Below, piece after piece: positions 43,476-51,675 of a DNA stretch of 51,675 bases. Made by a program: the position numbers and the translations under genes. This DNA comes from a bacterium (GTDB lineage Bacteria > UBP14 > UBA6098 > B30-G16), in contig JAUWMV010000014.1 of NCBI GenBank assembly GCA_030613005.1, positions 1 through 51,675 of the forward strand, in the 5' to 3' direction. Below the pieces are notes generated by a model. That model ran no database searches. It was not told where the DNA came from and saw only the letters and a program-made list of their open reading frames with translations. Numbering within the stretch: position 1 is the stretch's first letter; each line of letters begins with the position of its first letter.

Positions 43476-45842
43476 TTATTTTCTTATAGATGCATTAAAT
43501 CGGTTGCAGAGACTTCTTAAAATGCCTTCGAATTTTTGATTGACCTCCTCATCGGTTAATGTTCTGTCCAAAGCTCTGAATGTGAAATAAATTCCTAATG
43601 ATTTTTTATTCTGAGGGATTTGATCTCCTCGATACATATCGAAAATTCCTATTTCTTCCGCATCGGGTGCGATTAATTTCGCTTCTTTTATAATATCGTT
43701 TGCGATAATGTGTTCGTCGATGATAAGTGCTACATCCCTTCGAATTGCCGGGAAACGAGAGAATTTTTTATATTTGCGTCTTTTTAGATAATATGGCAAT
43801 AATGTTTCAAAATTCAAAACCGCAAAGTGCACATCCTTTTTTAAGTCGTATTGCGACCAAAGCTCATTATTTAGTGTTCCTATATAGCCAATTTTTTCGT
43901 TCGCTATTTTAACAGATAAAGCTGTTCTCGGTTTTGCGTATGGAAGTTCTGTCATATCCATCTCAAAATTAACCTCGAGCTCTTTTCCAATTGTTTCTAC
44001 AACGCCTTTTATGTCGTAAAGGTCTATTGATTCATCTATAGAATTCCATCCTATAGGGTTTCGCATGCCGCCACACACAAGAGTTACAAACTTCTTTTCG
44101 GTATACTCGTTTTCGACATAATATCCGAAGTCGATTTCGAACATTCTAACGGATCGGAATCCTCTGTTGAGATTTCGAGCAACGGCTGCAATTAACGTGG
44201 GCAATGGATTGGGTCGCATAACCGCAAGGTCCTTAGAAATTGGATTGCTAAGCTCTACGAGTGGTTTTTCAGCGAAAATTTCCAGCAACGACCGATTACC
44301 CAACGGATCGCAGAATGCATACCGAAAGCCTAACCCGGCAATGTAGCTCTGAAGGAAATGATCGAATGTAATTTCGTCAGGAATATTGGGCGGTATAGGT
44401 CCTTGTGCTCTCAATAGCGGTTCGATAAGGTCGAGACCATAAATTCGTCCGACTTCTTCAACAAGATCAGCCTCGCAAGTAACATCTGGTCTGAATGTGG
44501 GTACTTCATAAGTTGCTCCATCTGCATTCTGTGAAACAATATCGAAGCCAAGGCACACAAGTATTCGTCGTGTGTCATCGGTTGGGATATTTATCCCGAG
44601 CAGTCGTTTAACTTTGTCCGATGTTAAAGTTAAGAGATCTGGTTCGACTGGATGAGGATATTCATCCACTGAGGTATGGATCGTTTGTGCATCAGCGAGC
44701 TGTTCAGTATAATATGCGACAATATCCGCAACAATTGGCGGAACCTGAGGATCGACTCCTCGTTCGAATCTCATCGAGGATTCAGTATTTAGCTCGGTAA
44801 TTTTCTTCGCTCGTCTAACGCTTGACGGAGAAAAATTTGCAACCTCGACCAGAATATTCCTCGTATCATTGTCCACCTCGGTATTAATGCCACCCATCAC
44901 ACCCGCAATAGCCACAGACTGCTCTGGTGTAGCAATCATCATTATTTCGGAAGATAATTTTCGTTCCTCCTCATCGAGAGTGATTATAGATTCATTTTCC
45001 CGAGCTTGCCGAACAATAATTGTTTTACCCAATTTATCGGCATCGAATGCATGGATAGGCTGCCCTGTGAGGAGCATAACATAATTAGTTAAATCGACGA
45101 TATTGTTAATAGGACGCATCCCTAACAGTGAAAGCCGAGACATTAGCCACAAAGGCGAACGCTTAACTCTTATACCTTCGATAAGCCTGCCAACGTATCG
45201 AGGGCAGTTGGGTGTATCGAGCACAACGGTTACTCCACCTGTGTCGTTAATGCAGTTCTCAGGATGAAGAATTATCGGTTCCCACGGTTTGCCTGTTATT
45301 GCTGCAATCTCCCGAGCTAAACCCCATAAACCATAGCAATCTGGACGATTCGGGGTTATTTCAAATTCGAAAATGATTTCGTTATTATATCCTAAAATTT
45401 CACTAATATCGGCACCTAGAACTGTACTATCAGGCAAATGCAACAGCGAATCCTTTGGCGTACCCAAACCAACCTCCACACCGGAGCACAGCATACCCTC
45501 GCTTTTGTCGCCGTTTATTTCCTCGATGCCAATCTCAATATCACCAAAAATTTTAGCTCCCGGCTTGGCAAAAGGTGCTATAAGACCAACCTCGATATCT
45601 GGAGCGCCGCTTAATGTCGAAAAAATTGCTTTGCCATCTGTGACAGTGCATTTGCTCAGCCCATGCTTTGGCGTATCCCGGTCGACTTCTATAATTTTCG
45701 CAGCTATAACACCATCGATCCACATCGACGGGTCGATTAATTTCTCAACTTCACTGCCGGTCATCGTGAATCTTTCTGCCAGTTCGTCTGGAGCAAACGG
45801 GAAATCGATTAATTCCTTTAATATTTTGTAGGTTGCCCTCAT
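43476..45842 (-). CDS. pheT: Phenylalanyl-tRNA synthetase beta subunit
   Basis: A 788-aa subunit of the heterotetrameric PheRS. Order of domains: N-terminal helix-turn segment, EMAP-like tRNA-binding domain (about 40-150), B3/B4 editing domain, B5 ('LTSDKVKRLLGINIP'), the inactive synthetase-like core ('VEEVGRIYGLD', 'LSNPISKDLAVMRP') and the C-terminal FDX-ACB anticodon domain ('FSRFPAIRRDVALIIDE'). GGAGGT precedes the ATG. pheS, usually directly upstream, is absent: the divergent neighbour is a penicillin-binding protein. No T-box leader was seen in the 75-bp divergent gap. Confidence 0.96.
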   Translation of the reverse strand: MRATYKILKELIDFPFAPDELAERFTMTGSEVEKLIDPSMWIDGVIAAKIIEVDRDTPKHGLSKCTVTDGKAIFSTLSGAPDIEVGLIAPFAKPGAKIFGDIEIGIEEINGDKSEGMLCSGVEVGLGTPKDSLLHLPDSTVLGADISEILGYNNEIIFEFEITPNRPDCYGLWGLAREIAAITGKPWEPIILHPENCINDTGGVTVVLDTPNCPRYVGRLIEGIRVKRSPLWLMSRLSLLGMRPINNIVDLTNYVMLLTGQPIHAFDADKLGKTIIVRQARENESIITLDEEERKLSSEIMMIATPEQSVAIAGVMGGINTEVDNDTRNILVEVANFSPSSVRRAKKITELNTESSMRFERGVDPQVPPIVADIVAYYTEQLADAQTIHTSVDEYPHPVEPDLLTLTSDKVKRLLGINIPTDDTRRILVCLGFDIVSQNADGATYEVPTFRPDVTCEADLVEEVGRIYGLDLIEPLLRAQGPIPPNIPDEITFDHFLQSYIAGLGFRYAFCDPLGNRSLLEIFAEKPLVELSNPISKDLAVMRPNPLPTLIAAVARNLNRGFRSVRMFEIDFGYYVENEYTEKKFVTLVCGGMRNPIGWNSIDESIDLYDIKGVVETIGKELEVNFEMDMTELPYAKPRTALSVKIANEKIGYIGTLNNELWSQYDLKKDVHFAVLNFETLLPYYLKRRKYKKFSRFPAIRRDVALIIDEHIIANDIIKEAKLIAPDAEEIGIFDMYRGDQIPQNKKSLGIYFTFRALDRTLTDEEVNQKFEGILRSLCNRFNASIRK

Positions 45843-45917
45843 ATACCTCCATAAGAATACTTATTCTTAAAAATGATTGCTAAATTTGGTTTTAGCAAAT
45901 AGTTTTATTGTGTGACT

Positions 45918-48137
45918 ATGAGAAGATATTATTATGAAATAAAAAGGAAAGTAAGTAGTCCATTTAAAATTAGAAACGCCTTGTTAACAGTATGGTGGGG
46001 TTTCTTTGTGGGCGTGGTTTTTCCCGCATTAATCCTTACGATTGTATATATTCTCTATGCACCGACTCTTCCCGATCCATCCGTTCTCGAGGACTATCGT
46101 CCACCGGTTGTAAGCAGAATATATTCCTCTGACGGTGTTATGCTCGCTGAATTCGCGGGGCAGAAACGGATTTGGGTTCCTTTGGAGGAGGTTTCTCCAT
46201 ATTTCATTAAGGCGTTGATGGACACCGAGGATAAAGGTTTTTTATCCCATTGGGGATTGGACGTTGAACGAATCTTTGCTGCATTATTAGCAAATATTCA
46301 AGCCGGGAAAATAACTCAGGGTGGAAGCACAATAACTCAGCAGTTGGCAAGGGAACTTTTCCTAACTCGGCAGCAGATACTTACGCGAAAAATTCGTGAA
46401 GCACTGACAGCTATTAGGGTCGAGCATAAATACTCCAAAGAGGAAATTCTGGAATTGTATGTAAATCAGAACTTCATGGGCAAGGGGGCATACGGTGTTC
46501 AGGCAGCATCGCAAACATATTTCGGTAAGGATGCATGCGATCTTGGTCCAGAGGAGGCTGCTATGCTCGTGGGTGTGTTGAGAGCACCATCGTTCTATTC
46601 CGCTAATCTGGAGAGAGCTTTACGAAGACGTAACTTAATTCTTTCCATTATGAACAAAAGCAAGATAATGGATGATGAATGCCCTATTGATAATATTGAT
46701 TCACTTAAGTTTATACTGTATGAATTCCCATCCAGAGTACGTGGTATTTCCTGGAAAGCGCCTTATTTCGTCGATTATGTTAGAGCAGTTCTTTCTAAGA
46801 AATTTGGGGAGGACTTTTTATATTCGGCAGGAGTTACAGTATATACAACATTGGATTATGAACTTCAAGTGGTCACCGAAGATACACTTGTAGGAAGGCT
46901 TCGTTCTATGCAACGTGGCGTCGAGATTACACACTACGATGATGATTCAACTTATACAGAATGGGTTTTCGACAGCACCACAGGGGATTCAACTCGGCAG
47001 TGGAAACAGGTTAATGGTGCGGTTTTCGCGGTTGAGAACGGCTCAGGAAAGATACTTGTTATGGTTGGCGGAAAGGACTTCCTGCAAAACCAGTACAATC
47101 GAGTTACGCAAGCTATCCGACAACCTGGATCGTCCTTCAAGCCGTTTGTCTATACTACAGCTTTAGATAATGGAAGTCAACCAATGGATCGGATCGATGA
47201 TGTTCCCGGTGTTTGGCCAATGGAAGAAGGTGAGGAATGGCGTCCCGGGAATTACGATCACAAGTATATGGGAGAAATAACGCTAAGAGAAGCCCTTGCA
47301 CAATCCAGGAATCTTGCTACAGTCAGGCTCGCAGAAAAATATGGAGCAAAAACTGTGTCTAAATATGCTCATAGGATGGGAATCACTACGCCAATGGATC
47401 CTGTTCTATCACTTGCTATAGGTTCCAGCGGAACTAAGCTCTGGGATATGGTCACTGCATTTTCCGTTTTTCCAAATAAAGGTGTTAGGATTAGACCGTA
47501 TGCGATTGAACGGGTTATTGACAGAGACGGCACAATGATTTATAAGGATCCAGTCGAGAAAACTGAGGTTTTGTCTAAGGGAACAGCATATGTTATGCTC
47601 TCGATGCTTAAAAGTGTCATCGCATACGGTACTGGAACCGGTGTTAGACGATTCGGTTTTCTTCATCCCTCTGGTGGAAAAACCGGCACCACCAACGATT
47701 ACTCCGATGCATGGTTTATTGGTTTCACTAAAGATATGACAGCAGGTGTTAGAGTTGGATATAATGATATGACAAAAGTCGTTCGGGATGGATCGATTGG
47801 TGTCACTGGTTCATACGGTGCTCTTCCTACATGGACTAAATTAATGATTGCAGCGCATCCGTTTTATCCCACAGCCAAAGATAGCTTCGATATTCCATAT
47901 GACGAGGTAGTTTTTCTCGATGTATGCAGGATATCTCACGAATTAGCCACTCAGCGGTGTATAAAGGTTAGAGAAGTTTTCCTTCGCAAGAACAAAGTTC
48001 CAACTAGATACTGTCCTCTTTCTCTCTCAGAGCATGATACCTTAAAAATTCAGCGACGATTTATCCCTGAGGACGAATTTACACCCACTACAATCGATGA
48101 CATAGATAACCAGCAGAGGAAACGTCAGGGACTATAA
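45918..48137 (+). CDS. Class A penicillin-binding protein (PBP1A-like)
   Basis: A bifunctional peptidoglycan synthase of about 739 aa. One membrane helix (near 30-52) is followed by the GT51 glycosyltransferase (DTEDKGFLSHWG, 'GGSTITQQLAREL', 'RKIREALTAIRVE') and the transpeptidase with SSFK (about 404), 'SRN' and KTGT (about 588). The usual Glu in the first GT motif (ED/EE) is kept. ATG 45918 and GTG 45912 are both possible; neither has a clear ribosome site. The basic C-terminal tail is short, with no PASTA domain. Confidence 0.94.
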   Translation: MRRYYYEIKRKVSSPFKIRNALLTVWWGFFVGVVFPALILTIVYILYAPTLPDPSVLEDYRPPVVSRIYSSDGVMLAEFAGQKRIWVPLEEVSPYFIKALMDTEDKGFLSHWGLDVERIFAALLANIQAGKITQGGSTITQQLARELFLTRQQILTRKIREALTAIRVEHKYSKEEILELYVNQNFMGKGAYGVQAASQTYFGKDACDLGPEEAAMLVGVLRAPSFYSANLERALRRRNLILSIMNKSKIMDDECPIDNIDSLKFILYEFPSRVRGISWKAPYFVDYVRAVLSKKFGEDFLYSAGVTVYTTLDYELQVVTEDTLVGRLRSMQRGVEITHYDDDSTYTEWVFDSTTGDSTRQWKQVNGAVFAVENGSGKILVMVGGKDFLQNQYNRVTQAIRQPGSSFKPFVYTTALDNGSQPMDRIDDVPGVWPMEEGEEWRPGNYDHKYMGEITLREALAQSRNLATVRLAEKYGAKTVSKYAHRMGITTPMDPVLSLAIGSSGTKLWDMVTAFSVFPNKGVRIRPYAIERVIDRDGTMIYKDPVEKTEVLSKGTAYVMLSMLKSVIAYGTGTGVRRFGFLHPSGGKTGTTNDYSDAWFIGFTKDMTAGVRVGYNDMTKVVRDGSIGVTGSYGALPTWTKLMIAAHPFYPTAKDSFDIPYDEVVFLDVCRISHELATQRCIKVREVFLRKNKVPTRYCPLSLSEHDTLKIQRRFIPEDEFTPTTIDDIDNQQRKRQGL

Positions 48138-48320
48138 TATGTGTCTATAATGAGTAACAACGATTAATCGATTAGATGTGAAATTGAGATGGTTTACAAA
48201 TGTTATACAAGAAGTTGATTGGAACGAGGTTTATAACCTATAATAAGCTCACTATTTTTAGTAATATCTATGTATTGTGGTGAACTAACATGAACTGCTT
48301 TATATTAAAAATAAAAATCG

Positions 48321-49814
48321 TTGAATTTGGAGGTTGAGATTAGTTGGAAATTATTTACAGCAATGGTTTTGATTTCTCTAATTTCAATTGTTTTACCACA
48401 ATGGGAGAAAGCGTTTGGTGGCAGAAGTTCCGATGTAGGCTATGATGTTATAGCGGTATCTGACGGTTTTGTAGCATGCGGAAATACGCATTCGTTCCCA
48501 TATCCCAGAACAGACAGCGATGTATACATACTCAAGACTGACACTTTTGGAAATTTGCTCTGGTCGAAGTATTACGGTAGTACATACAATGACGGCTCGA
48601 GGGCAATAATAGAGGACAACGAAGGCAACTTTTTATTGGTCGGATTTACGCAGCGAGACCCATCGAGAAAGAACGATGTATTCTTAGTAAAATTCAATTC
48701 AGAAGGTGAATTTAGAACATACCGAACATACGGAACCGATAAGGATGAATTGGGTCTTTCCATTGTCAGATGTGCAGATGGTGGGTATCTTATTGTTGGC
48801 AGAACCGATTCTCCATCCCCAGATGATTGGGACATCTACGTTCTAAAAATAGATTCACTATTCGATTCTATTTGGACTAAGACTATCGGTGGCAGCGGCT
48901 GGGATGAGGGCAGAGATGTAGAAAAGTGTGACGATGGAGGTTTTGTTATCGCTGGTTTCACGTATTCTTTCGGTATGGGGCAAAGCGATGTGTATCTTGT
49001 TCGAATTGATAGCACTGGCGATACTCTTTGGTCGAGAGTTTACGGTGGGGAGTTACGGGATGAGGCAAATTCTGTAATGCAGCTCGATGACGGTGGTTTT
49101 ATTGTAACTGGTTTAACTCAATCATTCGGAGAAGGTTCAAGCGACATTTGCATTCTGCGAACCGATCCTGACGGTGATACAATTTGGACAAGAACGATAG
49201 GAGACGAAAACCGTCAGGAGGGTAATTCTGTTGTAGTCACAACAGAGGGTAACTTTGTTATTGCAGGAATAACAGAGTTCCCAGTAACAAGAGGACAGGA
49301 TGCATATCTAATCTGCATCGACCGCGAAGGCGAACTGATCTGGAGCAAGAATTATGGCGGTATTAGGTTTGATAGAGCAATCGCACTTGCAATAACCGAC
49401 GATAAGGGATATATATTCGCAGGGAGGACTAAGTCTATTGGCAGTGGTAACAACGATTTATACATTGTGAAAACAGATTCTGTTGGATTCTCGGAAATTG
49501 CTGATACAGATTTACTTCCAAAGCAAATCGAGCTTAATGTATATCCTAATCCATTTAATTCTGCCTGTTCGATTGAAATTACCGATTACGATGGATTAAC
49601 AACTCGACCAGATGTTCTAAAGATATTCGATTTACAAGGGAAAATGGTGGATGCTTTCGTGCTCGATCGGAAAAATCACAAACAGAAAAAACAGTTCGCT
49701 TTTTCATATTCGTTTACTTGGAAACCGCGTGAAACCACGAAAAACGGTATTTATTTAATACGAATATATATCGATAATAAAACTTTTGTGAAGAAGGTTT
49801 TGTATTTGAAATAA
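48321..49814 (+). CDS. Secreted beta-propeller-like repeat protein with C-terminal sorting domain
   Basis: A 497-aa exported protein of six or seven ~50-residue repeats with the pattern 'W.K.YGG...DE...V....DGGF.I.G.T.SFG.G.SD.Y..R.D..GDT', as in bacterial propeller proteins. The last ~85 residues are a sorting module beginning 'LNVYPNPFNSACSIEI' and ending 'KKVLYLK'. Start is uncertain: the listed TTG 48321 has no ribosome site upstream, whereas GGAGGT at 48329-48334 points to the ATT at 48339, which would begin a clean signal peptide (SWKLFTAMVLISLISIVLP). An ATG at 48363 is a further option. Probably cell-surface or extracellular; substrate unknown. Confidence 0.82.
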   Translation: MNLEVEISWKLFTAMVLISLISIVLPQWEKAFGGRSSDVGYDVIAVSDGFVACGNTHSFPYPRTDSDVYILKTDTFGNLLWSKYYGSTYNDGSRAIIEDNEGNFLLVGFTQRDPSRKNDVFLVKFNSEGEFRTYRTYGTDKDELGLSIVRCADGGYLIVGRTDSPSPDDWDIYVLKIDSLFDSIWTKTIGGSGWDEGRDVEKCDDGGFVIAGFTYSFGMGQSDVYLVRIDSTGDTLWSRVYGGELRDEANSVMQLDDGGFIVTGLTQSFGEGSSDICILRTDPDGDTIWTRTIGDENRQEGNSVVVTTEGNFVIAGITEFPVTRGQDAYLICIDREGELIWSKNYGGIRFDRAIALAITDDKGYIFAGRTKSIGSGNNDLYIVKTDSVGFSEIADTDLLPKQIELNVYPNPFNSACSIEITDYDGLTTRPDVLKIFDLQGKMVDAFVLDRKNHKQKKQFAFSYSFTWKPRETTKNGIYLIRIYIDNKTFVKKVLYLK

Positions 49815-49833
49815 TAAAGCATGGAGGAGAGTA

Positions 49834-51558
49834 ATGAAACTATCAACAACGTTCGTTTTGTTTCTATGCATAACCGCAGCGATTGCTCAGACCGATATTG
49901 TAGGCGAGACATGGGGAGTTTGGGATGCATCGGGGTCGCCGTATAGGTTGCTGTCGGATACTGTGATCGTTCCCGCAGGAAATTCGCTGGTTATACTGCC
50001 CGGAGTGGAAGTGCAAATAAGTTCTGGATGCGTATTTGTAATCGATAATGGTGCAAAATTAATCGCTCGGGGCGAACGTACCGATTCTATATACTTTACT
50101 GCTTCAGATATAAGTCGTAGGAGCAACGGAATTGTGTTAAACCATTCTGTTGGCTGTACGCTCACCTTTTGCAGGATAGAATATTCACAAAAAGGTGGTT
50201 TGCGTATAATTAATAACAGCCCTCTAATAGCATCTTGCAATATAATAAATAACACAGCTTCAGCACTTAATGGCGGTGGGATTTCCATTAACGGTGGAGA
50301 TCCTGTGATAACTTATTGTAATATATCTGGCAATAGTGCATCAGGTGGTGGTGGTATTTCTGCTGATAACAATTCGAATCCTATGATTCTTCTCAACACA
50401 ATTTCCGACAACACTGCAGACAGAGGAGGTGGAATATATTTCATAAACTCGTGGGGCGAGATAAGAGGAAATAAAATTGCAGATAATATCAGCACGACTA
50501 TTGGTGGTGGAATTTATTGCTTCCATATCGATTCTAATACAGTAATAGTTATGAATACCATTACAGATAACGAGGCTCAGAGAGGAGCTGGCATTTTTTG
50601 CCCGTCTGGTGCTATAATCGAGGAGAATTTAATCGCAAATAACGATGCCAGTCAAAAAGGCGGTGGGATACACATTTCTGGTGCATGGGCACATATAACG
50701 AGGAATTTAATAAAGGGAAACACAAGTTCTCTCGAGGGTGGAGGTATTTTGTGTAAATATGGGGAACATGTTTTCGATAACAATATAATAACGGAAAACC
50801 GTGCAAGACTGGGTTCCGGTGGAGGGTTTTGTTTTACAGTAGAATCTAAGGCTATACTTATAAATAATACAATTGTGGGCAATAGTGCAGCAAATATCGG
50901 CGGTGCTATTTATTGCTACGACAACTCGTATCCAATCCTGTTTAACAACATTATATGGGAGAATTCACCGCGAAGTGAATGGGAAATCTATTTGGACGTG
51001 CTAAGCGCACCGGCGCAGATGTTTGTGGCTCATACATTGATAGATACGACAAAGTGTACATTTATTGGCGCAGCGGAATTCCACTGGGGACCGGAAATTA
51101 TTAATGGTGACCCTATTTTCGTTGAATCCGATACATTATTTCATATAAGATGGCGTTCGCCATGTGTTAACAAGGGAGCGGAATTTGTCGTTACTCCGGT
51201 AGGTGATACTGTTTGGGCTCCGCACATAGACTTCGAAGGTGAGTTGAGACCGCAGAGAACAGAATGGGATATAGGCGCTGATGAGTTTCCGTACCTATCT
51301 ATAACAGAACACGAAAAAACATTGCCAAAATATTTGGACATCGCAATAAAACCCAATCCTTTCAATTCCTCATGTGAGATAAACGCTCCGGAAGCTTCGA
51401 GAGTGGACATAATTGATTTAAATGGTCGGATTGTGCACACAATGCGAACAAATCTTGATATCTGGCATCCATCGAAGAATATCGGCAGTGGGCTTTATAC
51501 TGTTCGAGCCACTCGGGACGGAATTTATACAACCACAACTGTTATCTACCTTAAATAG
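49834..51558 (+). CDS. Secreted parallel beta-helix protein with C-terminal sorting domain
   Basis: A 574-aa exported protein with signal peptide MKLSTTFVLFLCITAAIAQ and a GGAGGAG ribosome site. Residues about 30-410 are right-handed beta-helix coils with recurring 'GN.A..GGGI' and 'N.I..N' steps, as in pectate-lyase-fold and polymorphic-outer-membrane-type proteins. A linker with 'DIGADEFP' (typical end of such helices) leads to the sorting tail 'IKPNPFNSSCEI...TTTVIYLK'. It follows the propeller protein by 19 bp and is likely co-transcribed. No catalytic residues are evident, so adhesion or glycan binding is as likely as lyase activity. Confidence 0.88.
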   Translation: MKLSTTFVLFLCITAAIAQTDIVGETWGVWDASGSPYRLLSDTVIVPAGNSLVILPGVEVQISSGCVFVIDNGAKLIARGERTDSIYFTASDISRRSNGIVLNHSVGCTLTFCRIEYSQKGGLRIINNSPLIASCNIINNTASALNGGGISINGGDPVITYCNISGNSASGGGGISADNNSNPMILLNTISDNTADRGGGIYFINSWGEIRGNKIADNISTTIGGGIYCFHIDSNTVIVMNTITDNEAQRGAGIFCPSGAIIEENLIANNDASQKGGGIHISGAWAHITRNLIKGNTSSLEGGGILCKYGEHVFDNNIITENRARLGSGGGFCFTVESKAILINNTIVGNSAANIGGAIYCYDNSYPILFNNIIWENSPRSEWEIYLDVLSAPAQMFVAHTLIDTTKCTFIGAAEFHWGPEIINGDPIFVESDTLFHIRWRSPCVNKGAEFVVTPVGDTVWAPHIDFEGELRPQRTEWDIGADEFPYLSITEHEKTLPKYLDIAIKPNPFNSSCEINAPEASRVDIIDLNGRIVHTMRTNLDIWHPSKNIGSGLYTVRATRDGIYTTTTVIYLK

Positions 51559-51585
51559 AAATACAGATTTATAAGCGAAATTTTT

Positions 51586-51675
51586 CCCTTCACCCGATTC
51601 AGATTATATCGGAACCATCCTCTCCCCGAGTAGAGGGAACTGAAAACGAATCACTTCATTCTCCCCTTTCTCCTT
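51586..51675. repeat. Hairpin repeat family A, copy 4 (inverted, cut by window end)
   Basis: Read on the minus strand it follows the family order: TTTCTCC-type sequence at the edge, 'GAAGTGATTCG', 'GTTCCCTCTAC', GGGGAGAGG, 'GGTTCCGATATAATCTGAATCGGGTGA'. The third hairpin carries mismatches. It lies just downstream of the beta-helix gene, again at a gene end. Confidence 0.75.

Noticed and set aside
44755-44785. tRNA-like T-arm 'GTTCGAATC'
   Set aside because: It lies inside pheT coding sequence, without acceptor, D or anticodon stems.

Overview
The window is bacterial chromosome, low in GC (roughly 40% by eye), using the standard code with ATG starts plus several GTG and TTG starts. LptF/G-type permease, Kdo activation (KdsB), a secretin and lipoprotein or secretion signals indicate a diderm (Gram-negative) cell. 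Three secreted proteins end in a 'PNPFN' C-terminal module of the type IX-sorting kind, and DUF1573 and DUF4837 proteins are present. Together these suggest an uncultured lineage of or near the FCB superphylum (Cloacimonadota / WOR-3 / Zixibacteria-like). That placement is inference; there is no rRNA or phylogenetic marker tree behind it. No tRNA, rRNA, CRISPR array, transposase or prophage gene was seen.

Layout. 1-6402 (minus) is one uninterrupted coding region, still open at the left edge, for a giant secreted protein with a VWA domain and Ig-like repeats. 7015-10569 (plus) holds an archaeal-type GatD amidotransferase subunit and UvrC; the 336-bp gap between them carries a cluster of DnaA-box-like 9-mers, a TAA-triplet run and an AT-rich tract, and is a candidate replication origin. 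10742-16549 (minus) holds a secreted transglutaminase-like protein, an LptF/G permease and MetRS. 16550-18376 is repeat-rich spacer with two 62-aa MshEN-like small proteins (minus), copies of a dispersed hairpin repeat and a 38-nt-period hairpin array. 18377-26311 (plus) has an EF-G-like GTPase, a sugar transferase, a membrane VWA protein, a DUF1573 protein and a thioredoxin-CcdA fusion. 26484-33108 (plus) is a type IV pilus cluster (PilM, PilN, PilO, an AMIN/PilP-like protein, a short secretin) followed by kdsB and a DUF4837 lipoprotein. 33288-37262 (plus) has argF and a tight three-gene cluster (MTHFR-like, MetE-N-like, MetE catalytic barrel) that looks like a split methionine synthase system. 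37433-45842 is mostly minus: ribD-obgE-dprA, then queE-pyrF-pyrE and pheT, with a VanZ-like gene on plus. 45918-51558 (plus) has a class A penicillin-binding protein and two secreted repeat proteins with sorting tails. The right edge cuts a further copy of the hairpin repeat.

How the genes fit together. The genes describe an envelope-rich cell: Kdo/LPS assembly and export, peptidoglycan synthesis, type IV pili, and large secreted adhesin-like proteins exported through a machinery not encoded here. Housekeeping functions (UvrC, MetRS, PheT, Obg, DprA, PyrE/F, RibD, QueE, ArgF) are interspersed. The most unusual items are the candidate origin, the split MetE/MTHFR cluster, the paired stand-alone MshEN microproteins, the archaeal-type GatD, the EF-G-like protein lacking the catalytic histidine, and the two hairpin repeat families.
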